Positions 54,428-64,000 of a stretch of 64,000 nt of DNA are shown here, in pieces (within the stretch, counting starts at the first letter, position 1; each line of letters starts with the position of its first letter). This stretch comes from Candidatus Competibacter sp. (lineage in GTDB: Bacteria > Pseudomonadota > Gammaproteobacteria > Competibacterales > Competibacteraceae). A model generated the notes under the pieces. The model made no database searches, was not told the origin of the DNA, and was given only the letters and a program-made list of their open reading frames with translations. The translations under genes were made by a program, and so were the position numbers. Location of the stretch: the NCBI GenBank assembly GCA_029624815.1, contig JARSSH010000035.1, positions 1 through 64,000 of the forward strand, written 5' to 3'.

Positions 54428-55609
54428 TCAATCGCGTTCGACGGCCAGGGCAACGCCCTGACCGCCGCCGATGCACAGGGTCGCAAGACCCTTCTTGGCG
54501 TCACGACGGACCATTTCGTGCAGCAGGCTCACCAGAATGCGGCAGCCGGAAGCGCCGATCGGATGGCCCAGCGCGATGGCGCCGCCGTTGACATTCACTT
54601 TGCTGGTGTCCCAGCCCATTTCGCGGTTAACGGAAATCGCCTGAGCGGCGAATGCCTCGTTGGATTCGACCAGGTCTAACTGATCCACTGTCCAGCCGGC
54701 CTTGCGCAGGCAAGCGCGGGAGGCCGGAATTGGGCCCGTGCCCATGATTTTCGGGTCGACACCGGCCTTGGCGTAGGCGGCGATGCGCGCCAGTGGCTTA
54801 AGGCCGAGGTCGCGGGCGGCGCTGGCGGTCATGACCACCACGGCGGCCGCGCCGTCGTTGATGCCGGAGGCGTTGCCGGCGGTGATGCTGCCATCCTGTT
54901 TGAACGCCGGCCGCAGTTTGGCCAGGCTGGCGGCGGTGGTTCCCGCTCGTGGGAACTCGTCGGTGTCGAACACGATCGCCGCGCCCTTGCGCTGCGGGAT
55001 CTCGATCGGCACGATTTCGTCCTTGAATTTGCCGTCGCGAATCGCGGCGGCGGCTTTGTCTTGGGAGGCAGCGGAAAAGGCGTCCTGCTCCTCGCGGGAG
55101 ATGCCCCATTGGGCGGCGATGTTCTCGGCCGTGATCCCCATGTGGTAGTGGTTGATGGCGCAGTGCAGACCTTCGCTCAGCATGGAATCCGTCAGCCTGG
55201 CGTCGCCCATGGTGACGCCGCGGCGCGAACCGAGCAACAAATGCGGGGATAGGCTCATGTTTTCCTGGCCGCCGGCGATCACGATCCGGTTGTCGCCGTC
55301 GCGGATGGACTGATAGGCCAGATGCACGGCTTTCAGACCGCTGCCGCAGACCTTGTTGATGTTCAGGCAGGGCACTTCGATGGGCAATCCGGCGTTCAGC
55401 GCCGCGGTTCGGGCCGGATTTTGGCCGGTGCCGGCGGTCAGCACTTGGCCAAGGATCACTTCGTCGATCCGTTCCGGCGCGATCCCGGTTTTCCCGAGCA
55501 GGCCCTGAATGATCTTGGCGCCCAGGATGTTGGCCGGGACCGTCGACAGCGAACCCATGAAGTTGCCGATTGCGGTTCTGGCGGCGGCGACGATGACTAC
55601 ATCTTCCAT
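54428..55609 (-). CDS. phaA: acetyl-CoA acetyltransferase (beta-ketothiolase)
   Basis: Condenses two acetyl-CoA to acetoacetyl-CoA, the first PHB step. The 393-aa thiolase has nucleophile Cys88 in [16 protein letters not shown], His349 in [17 protein letters not shown] and proton-relay Cys379 in [20 protein letters not shown] and the loop [12 protein letters not shown] are also present. GGAGG lies six to eight bases before the ATG. The 281-bp region upstream to the next gene holds no supportable gene and should contain the promoter of phaA-phbB-phaR. Confidence 0.95.
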   Translation of the reverse strand: MEDVVIVAAARTAIGNFMGSLSTVPANILGAKIIQGLLGKTGIAPERIDEVILGQVLTAGTGQNPARTAALNAGLPIEVPCLNINKVCGSGLKAVHLAYQSIRDGDNRIVIAGGQENMSLSPHLLLGSRRGVTMGDARLTDSMLSEGLHCAINHYHMGITAENIAAQWGISREEQDAFSAASQDKAAAAIRDGKFKDEIVPIEIPQRKGAAIVFDTDEFPRAGTTAASLAKLRPAFKQDGSITAGNASGINDGAAAVVVMTASAARDLGLKPLARIAAYAKAGVDPKIMGTGPIPASRACLRKAGWTVDQLDLVESNEAFAAQAISVNREMGWDTSKVNVNGGAIALGHPIGASGCRILVSLLHEMVRRDAKKGLATLCIGGGQGVALAVERD

Positions 55610-55890
55610 CGAGTTAACCTCCGGATAGCCCCGTTGTATTGAAAATCGTTATGTGTTGGCGAGAGACGCCTTGGGCCGCGCACCAGCAACATTATTATAT
55701 GGACGCAAAGGGTATGGTGAGAGGAACGTTCAAGGTTGTGGCGAGGCAGTTCGCGACCGGCGACGATGGCAAGAACTCCGCTCCCGACCGATTTGAGCGC
55801 AACATATTGAAGCTTGCCATAATCCTTGTCAACCGATTCTGGCATTGCAGCATTGGACGGCCGTGCGGCATGGCATCGATCCCAAGCGTT

Positions 55891-56904
55891 TCAAGGCGAA
55901 CCGGATCGTGGGGTGGCGGGCGGCAGTTCGAAATGCACCAGCAGGGTTGCCTGCCACGCACTACAGTTGTCGTCGCTGATCATGAAGAACCGTCGATCCC
56001 GATAACGGGTCAAGCCTTCGAAATTGTCCAGCAGCCAGCCCCGGCTGCTGTCGAGGATTGCCACATCGGTGACCGATAACGGCGTTTCCCCTCCCGCCGC
56101 CGGCAGTTCGGTGCGGCGCAGGCTGATGATCAGAGGCCGCAGCGGGGCGACGAAAGCGCGTTCCAGCGTCAGCAGACCGCCATCGGGCAGCGCTTCCATG
56201 GCGACCAGCGCGCTGCCGGGCGCGGCGCCAAGCGGATAATTCCACCAGTACCGGCCGTCGCCGGCGAAGAGGCGTATCCGGCCGGCCGGGTCGCCGCGCA
56301 ACGGCGCTTCGGTTCCGACCAGCACACCCCAGTGTGGATCGATGGTCACCGCTTCCAGCGCCTGATTGATATCGCGGTAGTTGCGCAGGTCGCGCAGGGG
56401 CGCGGGTAAGGGCTCCTCGCCCCGCCATTGGCCGGTGGGGCTGTAGCGAACCACGCGTGGCCTGATTTCGAACGAAATCAGCAGTTCGGTATCGCCCGGT
56501 ATCCGGTTGTCGCCGTTGCGGATGGCCAAGCCCTCGGCGTCGTTGAAAGGATGCCGGACGGGTTGGTCGGATACGTCCAGTAGCGGATAGGCGGCTACTA
56601 TCCGCACCCCGGTCAATATCCCGAGCGAGTCGAACTCCGGCCGCAAATGAAACAGCCCGCCGATGTCGGAAATGGCGTACAACAGCTCCGCATCCTCGTC
56701 CCAGGCCAGGCCGGACAGGCCGCACAACTTCAGACCGCCGAACTCGGTGCTGGGCAATCGCAGCGCGCCAAGCCAACGAATGCCGGCATAGGCGTCTCCG
56801 GGGCCGAGCCGGTCGGCGAGCGTGACGGGCGTTGCCTGGAATTCTTGGGCGCAAGCGCTTTGCAGGGCGAAAATCAGCATGAAAACCGGGAATAAGCGGA
56901 ACAT
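55891..56904 (-). CDS. esterase-like activity of phytase family protein
   Basis: A 337-aa exported protein. The signal peptide is MFRLFPVFMLIFALQSACAQ with cleavage likely after ACA. The rest is a predicted beta-propeller of the family annotated as esterase-like activity of phytase (PF13449). Blocks include LSGLAWDEDAELLYAISDIG, FNDAEGLAIRNGD, ALEAVTIDPHWGVLVGTE and LLDNFEGLTRYRDRRFFMIS. Acidic and asparagine residues recur at propeller loops, where metal or phosphate could bind. True substrate is unknown. It is divergent from the CoA ligase gene. Confidence 0.8.
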   Translation of the reverse strand: MFRLFPVFMLIFALQSACAQEFQATPVTLADRLGPGDAYAGIRWLGALRLPSTEFGGLKLCGLSGLAWDEDAELLYAISDIGGLFHLRPEFDSLGILTGVRIVAAYPLLDVSDQPVRHPFNDAEGLAIRNGDNRIPGDTELLISFEIRPRVVRYSPTGQWRGEEPLPAPLRDLRNYRDINQALEAVTIDPHWGVLVGTEAPLRGDPAGRIRLFAGDGRYWWNYPLGAAPGSALVAMEALPDGGLLTLERAFVAPLRPLIISLRRTELPAAGGETPLSVTDVAILDSSRGWLLDNFEGLTRYRDRRFFMISDDNCSAWQATLLVHFELPPATPRSGSP

Positions 56905-56998
56905 GTGAACTCCAGCACGGCTGTGAGACGGCCATTGAGGCAGTCATGCTACCATTTCGACACCGTATCCAATAAAGACGATGGCAAGGGCTAATAAC

Positions 56999-58309
56999 AT
57001 GAAGGTACCGGTCTGGAATCCGGCGGTGGAGTTTCTGGAGCGGGAGGCGCTCGAACGCTTGCAGCTCGCCAATCTGCGCAAGACAGTGGCGTGGGCGCTG
57101 AAAACCCCCTTTTATCGGCAGCGGTTGGCCGAGGTTGGTTTGCGCCGTCCCGAAGATATCGCCAGCCTGCGCGACCTGCGCGGCATTCCCTACACCACCA
57201 AGGAAGACCTGCGCGAATCTTACCCGCGTGGTCTGCTGGCGGTCGAACTGGAGCAGGTGGTGCGCTTGCATACCTCCAGCGGCACCACCGGCATGCCGAC
57301 CGCGATCTATCACACGCAAGCCGATCTCGACGCCTGGACCGAACTGGTGGCCCGCTGCATCGTCGCCACCGGCGCCAGCCGCCGCGACGTGTTTCAGAAC
57401 ATGACCCAGTACGGGTTGTTTACCGGCGGCTTGGGCCTGCATTATGGCGCCGAGCGGGTGGGGATGCTGGTGATTCCGGCCAGCTCCGGCAATACCGGCC
57501 GCCAGGTTCAGTTGATGCGGAACTTCCAGACCAGCGTGGTGCATGCCACACCCAGCTATTTGCTGCATCTGCACTCGACGTGGGCGGGCGAGGACACCGG
57601 CGCCGGGCCGCCGAGCCTGCGCAAGGCGTTCATCGGCGCCGAACCGCATTCGGAGGAAACCCGCCGCAAAATCGAAACGCTGTTCGAAATCGAGGCCTAC
57701 AACTCTTACGGTTTGAGCGAGATGAACGGTCCCGGCGTGGCGTTCGAATGCCTGTACAAGACCGGCCTGCATCTGTGGGAAGACGCCTACCTGCTGGAAG
57801 TGATCGATCCATGCACCTTGCAACCCCGCGCCGAGGAGGAAACCGGCGAGATCGTGCTGACCACGCTACAGCGACAGGCCACGCCGTTGCTGCGCTACCG
57901 TACCCGCGATCTTTCCCATCTGGTCGGCGGTCACTGTCCCTGCGGGCGCGGCCACCGCCGGCTGGCGCGCATCAAGGGCCGCAGCGACGACATGCTGATC
58001 GTCAACGGAGTCAACGTCTTCCCGTCGCAGATCGAGGAGGCGCTGATGAAGGCGCCGGAAGTCGGCACCAATTACCTGATCCAGGTCGAAAAGCGCGGAG
58101 CGCTGGACCGGCTGACGGTCAAGACCGAAGTCCATGCCGCATTGTTCGCCGGCGATGCGCGCGTGCTGGGCGAGCTGCGCGAACGCATCGCCGAGCAGAT
58201 CCGTTCCGCCATTCTGGTCAAGCCGTCGGTCGAACCGCACCCGCCGGGCAGCCTGCCGGTATCCGAGGGCAAGGCCCGGCGGGTGGTGGATCTGCGGCCG
58301 GCGTTCTGA
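56999..58309 (+). CDS. paaK: phenylacetate-CoA ligase
   Basis: Adenylate-forming enzyme that activates phenylacetate or a similar aryl acid with CoA. The 436-aa length is typical. It has the P-loop LHTSSGTTGMPTAIYHT, YNSYGLSEMNGPGVAFEC, YRTRDLSHLV, and hinge GRSDDMLIVNGVNVFPSQIE. The C-terminal domain contains the catalytic-lysine end SEGKARRVVDL. I prefer the second ATG (56999) because AAGGG sits eight bases upstream; the first is at 56981. No other paa genes are in the window, so the true substrate and pathway are open. Confidence 0.93.
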   Translation: MKVPVWNPAVEFLEREALERLQLANLRKTVAWALKTPFYRQRLAEVGLRRPEDIASLRDLRGIPYTTKEDLRESYPRGLLAVELEQVVRLHTSSGTTGMPTAIYHTQADLDAWTELVARCIVATGASRRDVFQNMTQYGLFTGGLGLHYGAERVGMLVIPASSGNTGRQVQLMRNFQTSVVHATPSYLLHLHSTWAGEDTGAGPPSLRKAFIGAEPHSEETRRKIETLFEIEAYNSYGLSEMNGPGVAFECLYKTGLHLWEDAYLLEVIDPCTLQPRAEEETGEIVLTTLQRQATPLLRYRTRDLSHLVGGHCPCGRGHRRLARIKGRSDDMLIVNGVNVFPSQIEEALMKAPEVGTNYLIQVEKRGALDRLTVKTEVHAALFAGDARVLGELRERIAEQIRSAILVKPSVEPHPPGSLPVSEGKARRVVDLRPAF

Positions 58310-58338
58310 ACGGGGAGAGGACGGGAAAATGGGGCGAT

Positions 58339-59433
58339 TCAGTCACTGTAGAAGATGCTCTTGAGGTACTCGTCGTGGATATGGCGCAGGATCACCGCGA
58401 TCACCGCCGCCGCCGGCAGCCCCAGCAGAACGCCGAAGAAGCCGAACAGATGGCCGCCGGCCAGAACCGCGAACAGCACCGCCACCGGATGCAGACCGAT
58501 GCGGTCGCCGACCAGCTTCGGGGTTAGCAGGAGATCGCCGATCAACTGGCCGACGCCGAAAACGATCAGGACCGGAATGACGCTCAGCAGACTGTGGTAC
58601 TGCAGGATCGCGACGATGCTGGCGATGCCGACGCCGGCGATCAGTCCCAGATAGGGCACGAAGCTCACCAACCCGGCCAGCATCCCGATCAGCAACGAGG
58701 ATTGCAGCCCGATGACCGCCAGCCCGGTCGAGTAGATCGCCGTCAGCGCGCCCATGACCACGAGCTGGCCGCGCAGGAACGCGCCGATCACCTGATCGGA
58801 TTCCCGCGCCAGCGCGCTGACGATCGGTTCGATGCGTCGCGGCAGCAGGTCGTGAACCCTGGCGACCAGCAAATCCCAGTCGCGCAAGAGGTAAAAGGTG
58901 ACCACCGGCACCAGCACCAGGTTGGCCAGCCAGGCGAAAATCGCGCTGGACGATTCCCGGAACGAATGCAGCAGGCCGGCGGCCAGATCGCCGATTTCAT
59001 CGGCGTATTTGAGCAGTTCCGCGCGCAACTGGCTGAAATTGAATACGTCCGGATCGACGCCCAGCGTATCGCGCAACCAGGGTAGAATGCTGGTGTTGAA
59101 CCCGTCGATATAGTCCGGCAGCCGGTGCAACAGTCCCTTGAACTGGTGGGTGAGCACTGGAATTACCAAGAGCAGCAGTAACAACAAGCCGAGCACGAGC
59201 GCGCCGAATACCAGGCTGACCGCCCAGGATCGCGACAGCTTGCGCGCCTCCAGCCGGTCGATCAGCGGGTCGCCCAGATAGGCCAGCAGGGCGGCGAACA
59301 GGAACGGCGTCAGCACCGGCGCCAGGATGTACAGCAAGGCGGCGGAAGTCGCGGCGACGATCAGCCAGAAGCGCGCCCGTGGCGGATCGGGCAGTTTGGG
59401 CTGTTGGGGGTTGGGCTGCTTTTCGAGCATCAT
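58339..59433 (-). CDS. PerM / AI-2E transporter family membrane protein
   Basis: A 364-aa integral membrane protein with about eight hydrophobic segments, for example FWLIVAATSAALLYILAPVL and LVFGALVLGLLLLLLLVIPV. A cytoplasmic or periplasmic insert lies at about 110-165. Conserved features are LFAALLAYLGDPLIDRL, LVGDRIGLHPVAVLFAVLAG and GLPAAAVIAVILRHI. The family includes AI-2 exporters and sodium/proton antiporters, so a specific substrate cannot be assigned. The start at 59433 overlaps the pgsA-like stop by four bases (ATGA). Confidence 0.9.
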   Translation of the reverse strand: MMLEKQPNPQQPKLPDPPRARFWLIVAATSAALLYILAPVLTPFLFAALLAYLGDPLIDRLEARKLSRSWAVSLVFGALVLGLLLLLLLVIPVLTHQFKGLLHRLPDYIDGFNTSILPWLRDTLGVDPDVFNFSQLRAELLKYADEIGDLAAGLLHSFRESSSAIFAWLANLVLVPVVTFYLLRDWDLLVARVHDLLPRRIEPIVSALARESDQVIGAFLRGQLVVMGALTAIYSTGLAVIGLQSSLLIGMLAGLVSFVPYLGLIAGVGIASIVAILQYHSLLSVIPVLIVFGVGQLIGDLLLTPKLVGDRIGLHPVAVLFAVLAGGHLFGFFGVLLGLPAAAVIAVILRHIHDEYLKSIFYSD

Positions 59434-60008
59434 GACGATGGGGGTGGCCGGATGGAGGGATGGCGGCGCTGTCGCCAGGCGCTGCGACCCCAGCGCCCGA
59501 CATAAGCCACGCCGCTCCAGATGGTTGTCAGCGCGGTCAGGCCAATCAGAGCGTCCAACCACCACGCCGGCAGCGGCACGATCCCATGGTTCGCGATGAT
59601 CGCGAGCACCAACGTCAGTTGCAACAGGGTGTTCAGCTTGCTGATCATCAGCGGCGCGGCCTGAAAGCGCGCAATGAGAAAATGATAGCCGATCGCGCCG
59701 CCGACGATGAGGGTATCCCGTATCAGTACCAGCGCCACCAGCCAGCCCGGTAGCGCGTTCAGCCAGCCCAGCGCCAGGATCGCGCCCAGTAGCAACAGCT
59801 TGTCGGCGATGGGGTCGAGGATGCCACCCAGTTCGCTGGTCCAGCCGTAGTATTTGGCCAGGAATCCGTCCAGCGCGTCGGAGACGCCAGCGACCACGAA
59901 CAGCGCTAGTGCCGCGCCATAGCGTTCCTCCAACAGTAGCCACAGAAAAGGCGCCACGAGCAGGATCCGCAGACCGGTGATGAGATTGGGAATATCGCGG
60001 GTTTTCAC
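59430..60008 (-). CDS. CDP-alcohol phosphatidyltransferase (PgsA-like)
   Basis: A 192-aa inner-membrane enzyme that exchanges CMP in a CDP-lipid for an alcohol, probably making phosphatidylglycerol phosphate or cardiolipin. The signature D-G-x2-A-x(n)-G-x3-D-x3-D is visible in DALDGFLAKYYGWTSELGGI followed by LDPIADK; the usual arginine after alanine is lysine. Four to five membrane helices follow. The start is a GTG at 60008 beginning VKTRDIPNLITGLRI; there is no ATG nearby. It is coupled to the downstream permease by four bases. A separate pgsA elsewhere could be the housekeeping copy. Confidence 0.85.
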   Translation of the reverse strand: MKTRDIPNLITGLRILLVAPFLWLLLEERYGAALALFVVAGVSDALDGFLAKYYGWTSELGGILDPIADKLLLLGAILALGWLNALPGWLVALVLIRDTLIVGGAIGYHFLIARFQAAPLMISKLNTLLQLTLVLAIIANHGIVPLPAWWLDALIGLTALTTIWSGVAYVGRWGRSAWRQRRHPSIRPPPSS

Positions 60009-60122
60009 GGGTAACGGTGTTATTTTAAGAAGATATCCGGCACAGGATTCGCGTTTTAAACGGCTTCCGGCTTTCCGAAGACAATCAGGGCGCGGATCGC
60101 ATGAGTCATGGCCAAGCCATCG

Positions 60123-60296
60123 ATCCTGGACGTTGGCGCCGGTCGGGGCGATCCCCGGCGGCATCCCCTGTGGATCGACATGGAGATGGGTTTTGCTCCC
60201 GCCGTGTCCTCGATCGTTGGGGTTACGCCCCAATGCCTGGTCTTCGAAGCGGACGGGGCGACCCCGCGCGGGGGGTGACCTCGACGCCCCGTCCAT
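60123..60296 (-). pseudogene. internal fragment of an IS5-family transposase
   Basis: A minus-strand frame encodes LGRNPNDRGHGGSKTHLHVD followed by PQGMPPGIAPTGANVQD. This matches the central region of IS5-type transposases (the GxNPTDRGK-GSKRH...L-GANVHD pattern, known from family alignments). Both ends of the gene and the flanking inverted repeats are absent, so the fragment is a dead remnant. It lies between the PgsA-like gene and uvrA. Confidence 0.6.
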
Positions 60297-60555
60297 GGTT
60301 TGTCATTTCCATGCGATCCCGCGCCATTCCCGATAGGCGTCAACCGCTAAACCCAGGCATTACCTTCAAACACCAAGGATCTCATTCTCCGATGGTGCCG
60401 ATTGTTGCGCATTCGCCGATGTACGGTAATGCCATGCATTTTTGCCCCGAAACCCTAACAATGCAATCAACCCGGATGCAATTTCCGTCACGCTCCAATC
60501 GAAGCGATTATTGCAAACTGGATATAGCGCTCCTCAATCGATTGTGGTTGCGGCT

Positions 60556-60618
60556 CGCCCTCGCCCCGCGCGGACGCGCTCCCCTTTCCCGGCGGGAGAA
60601 GGGTCGAGGGTGAGGGCG
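60556..60618. repeat. G/C palindromic repeat upstream of uvrA
   Basis: Outer arms CGCCCTCGCCC (60556-60566) and GGGTGAGGGCG (60608-60618) pair with one mismatch. Inside, CTCCCCTTTCCCG faces CGGGAGAAGGG. The layout resembles the palindromic core found in the MITE-like elements, but no terminal repeats or target duplication are visible. Confidence 0.5.
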
Positions 60619-60808
60619 TTTGCATCGTCCGGGCATCCACAACCCACATGGGATAGCCATGGAAGGCACATTCACCGGGTCCGTCCTTCGAAAGTATGGC
60701 TGTGGAGCGAGCGGGGGCGCGGCTCATTTCGAGCGGGTGACCTTGCCGGGTCATACGCGGGCGCTATCATGACTCCCTCACACCGCCATCACCTCGGATC
60801 TTCCATCC

Positions 60809-63652
<2,844 letters not shown>

Positions 63653-64000
63653 CGCCCGACAGTTCTTGTCGAGAGTTTCCAAAGCACCAAATGTCGCCGA
63701 TCGGGATCAGTTATTGTCCGACGGCCAGGCTGACCAGTGTCATTTATCAGGTGGATGACGAAGACCCGGCCGCGAGCATGGTGTGGCGCCTGGGGGTAGT
63801 GCTTCAGACGTGGATATTGAGTTCAATAACTACTTTATATTCATTTAGTTGATGGTCATTATATCCACGTTAGGAATACCACCACATAGCTTGGGAGGAA
63901 TAGACAGCCATTAGTGCGCCGATGGGAACGCTGGCCGGTTTGAGCGGGGCGACCCTGAAACCGCGCCCAGGCCAACGTTTCTCCCTGTTGGCTTGGTCTA
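63653..64000. other. region after uvrA: AT-rich inverted repeat and transposase scrap
   Basis: No intact gene in the last 350 bases. A perfect 10-bp inverted repeat, ACGTGGATAT at 63808-63817 and ATATCCACGT at 63861-63870, frames an AT-rich stretch. The final about 70 bases on the minus strand encode ANREKRWPGRGFR, related to the mutator-type transposase remnant at 1779-1939. Confidence 0.45.
63930..64000 (-). pseudogene. mutator-type transposase C-terminal scrap at window edge
   Basis: On the minus strand the frame gives ANREKRWPGRGFRVAPLKP, similar to LNAEKRWRKLGGFRPLPEV in the remnant at 1779-1939. At DNA level the segment GAGAAACGTTGG is identical, and the flanking bases align with small indels. 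It runs off the right edge, so its true length is unknown. Confidence 0.45.

Larger units (their letters stand above)
60009..60808. other. 800-bp region before uvrA with IS debris and a palindromic repeat
   Basis: No intact gene is supported here. The left third contains a short IS5-type transposase scrap on the minus strand. At 60556-60618 lies an inverted repeat with outer arms CGCCCTCGCCC / GGGTGAGGGCG and inner arms around CCCGGCGGG. The rest shows nothing I recognise, and I saw no clear SOS box before uvrA. Confidence 0.6.

Noticed and set aside
60056-60343. Open frames on both strands between the PgsA-like gene and uvrA as novel small genes.
   Set aside because: The minus strand carries an IS5-type remnant in one frame, and the other frames are shadows of it.
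60620-60808. LexA (SOS) box upstream of uvrA.
   Set aside because: I could not find a CTG-N10-CAG pattern in the expected region. A motif scan would be needed to be sure.
63700-63840. RelE/ParE-type toxin tail suggested by SVIYQVDDEDPAASMVWRLG.
   Set aside because: Only a few residues resemble the family, stops precede them, and there is no antitoxin gene or full domain.

Overview
This window looks like chromosomal DNA from a GC-rich gammaproteobacterium. The evidence is gene content and gene order: def-fmt-rsmB-trkA next to a divergent LysM-dprA-smg-topA-tsaC cluster, glnA-ntrB-ntrC, lptF-lptG, pcm-tolC, and nagZ beside an MTIP-type phosphorylase. A class III (PhaE/PhaC) polyhydroxyalkanoate synthase, phaA/phbB/phaR and a five-gene urea ABC transporter suggest a carbon-storing, nitrogen-responsive lineage, perhaps near Competibacteraceae or purple sulfur bacteria. 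That placement is inference, because no rRNA or other marker gene was available to check it.

Layout. Positions 1-2600 are accessory: visibly AT-richer DNA with a glycosyltransferase and remnants of an IS4-type transposase, a mutator-type transposase and a type III methyltransferase, plus a MITE-like element. Positions 2600-7100 are the nitrogen core: glnA, then ntrB-ntrC, each preceded by a sigma-54 type promoter and NtrC-like sites. Positions 7100-13500 hold trmL, an HPt protein, a CYTH protein, an L,D-transpeptidase and a kinase / receiver / receiver-PP2C phosphatase / STAS operon. Positions 13500-16200 hold nagZ, hpt and an S-methyl-5'-thioinosine phosphorylase, with a MITE inserted just upstream of hpt. 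Positions 16200-30700 are the conserved translation/DNA block (tsaC, topA, smg, dprA, LysM; def, fmt, rsmB, DUF4390, ntrY, ntrX, trkA). Positions 30700-36400 hold pcm, a decayed rhodanese gene, tolC, an RDD protein, lptG/lptF and a 5' stub of pepA. Positions 36400-43100 hold ureG and urtABCDE. Positions 43100-51300 hold DegV, PilZ, a cyclic-nucleotide-binding protein, an ATP-grasp/alpha-E fusion with a transglutaminase, Usp, a TPR lipoprotein and a BepA-like protease. Positions 51300-55600 are the PHA locus, with phaEC converging on phaA-phbB-phaR. Positions 55600-63650 hold an esterase-like phytase protein, phenylacetate-CoA ligase, a PerM-type permease, a PgsA-like enzyme and uvrA.

How the genes fit together. 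Nitrogen runs through the window: glutamine synthetase, two sigma-54-linked two-component systems (NtrBC and NtrYX) and urea uptake with the urease GTPase UreG. PhaA, PhbB, PhaE/PhaC and PhaR form an essentially complete acetyl-CoA to polyhydroxybutyrate route. MTIP and hypoxanthine phosphoribosyltransferase form a salvage pair.

The least explained signals are small non-autonomous elements. One 195-bp element at 14618-14812 has about 14-bp inverted ends and an exact 10-bp flanking duplication. One 125-bp element at 4254-4378 has IS66-like ends and an exact 8-bp duplication. They have different ends but share a G/C palindromic core. I see no tRNA or rRNA gene, no CRISPR array and no complete insertion sequence.
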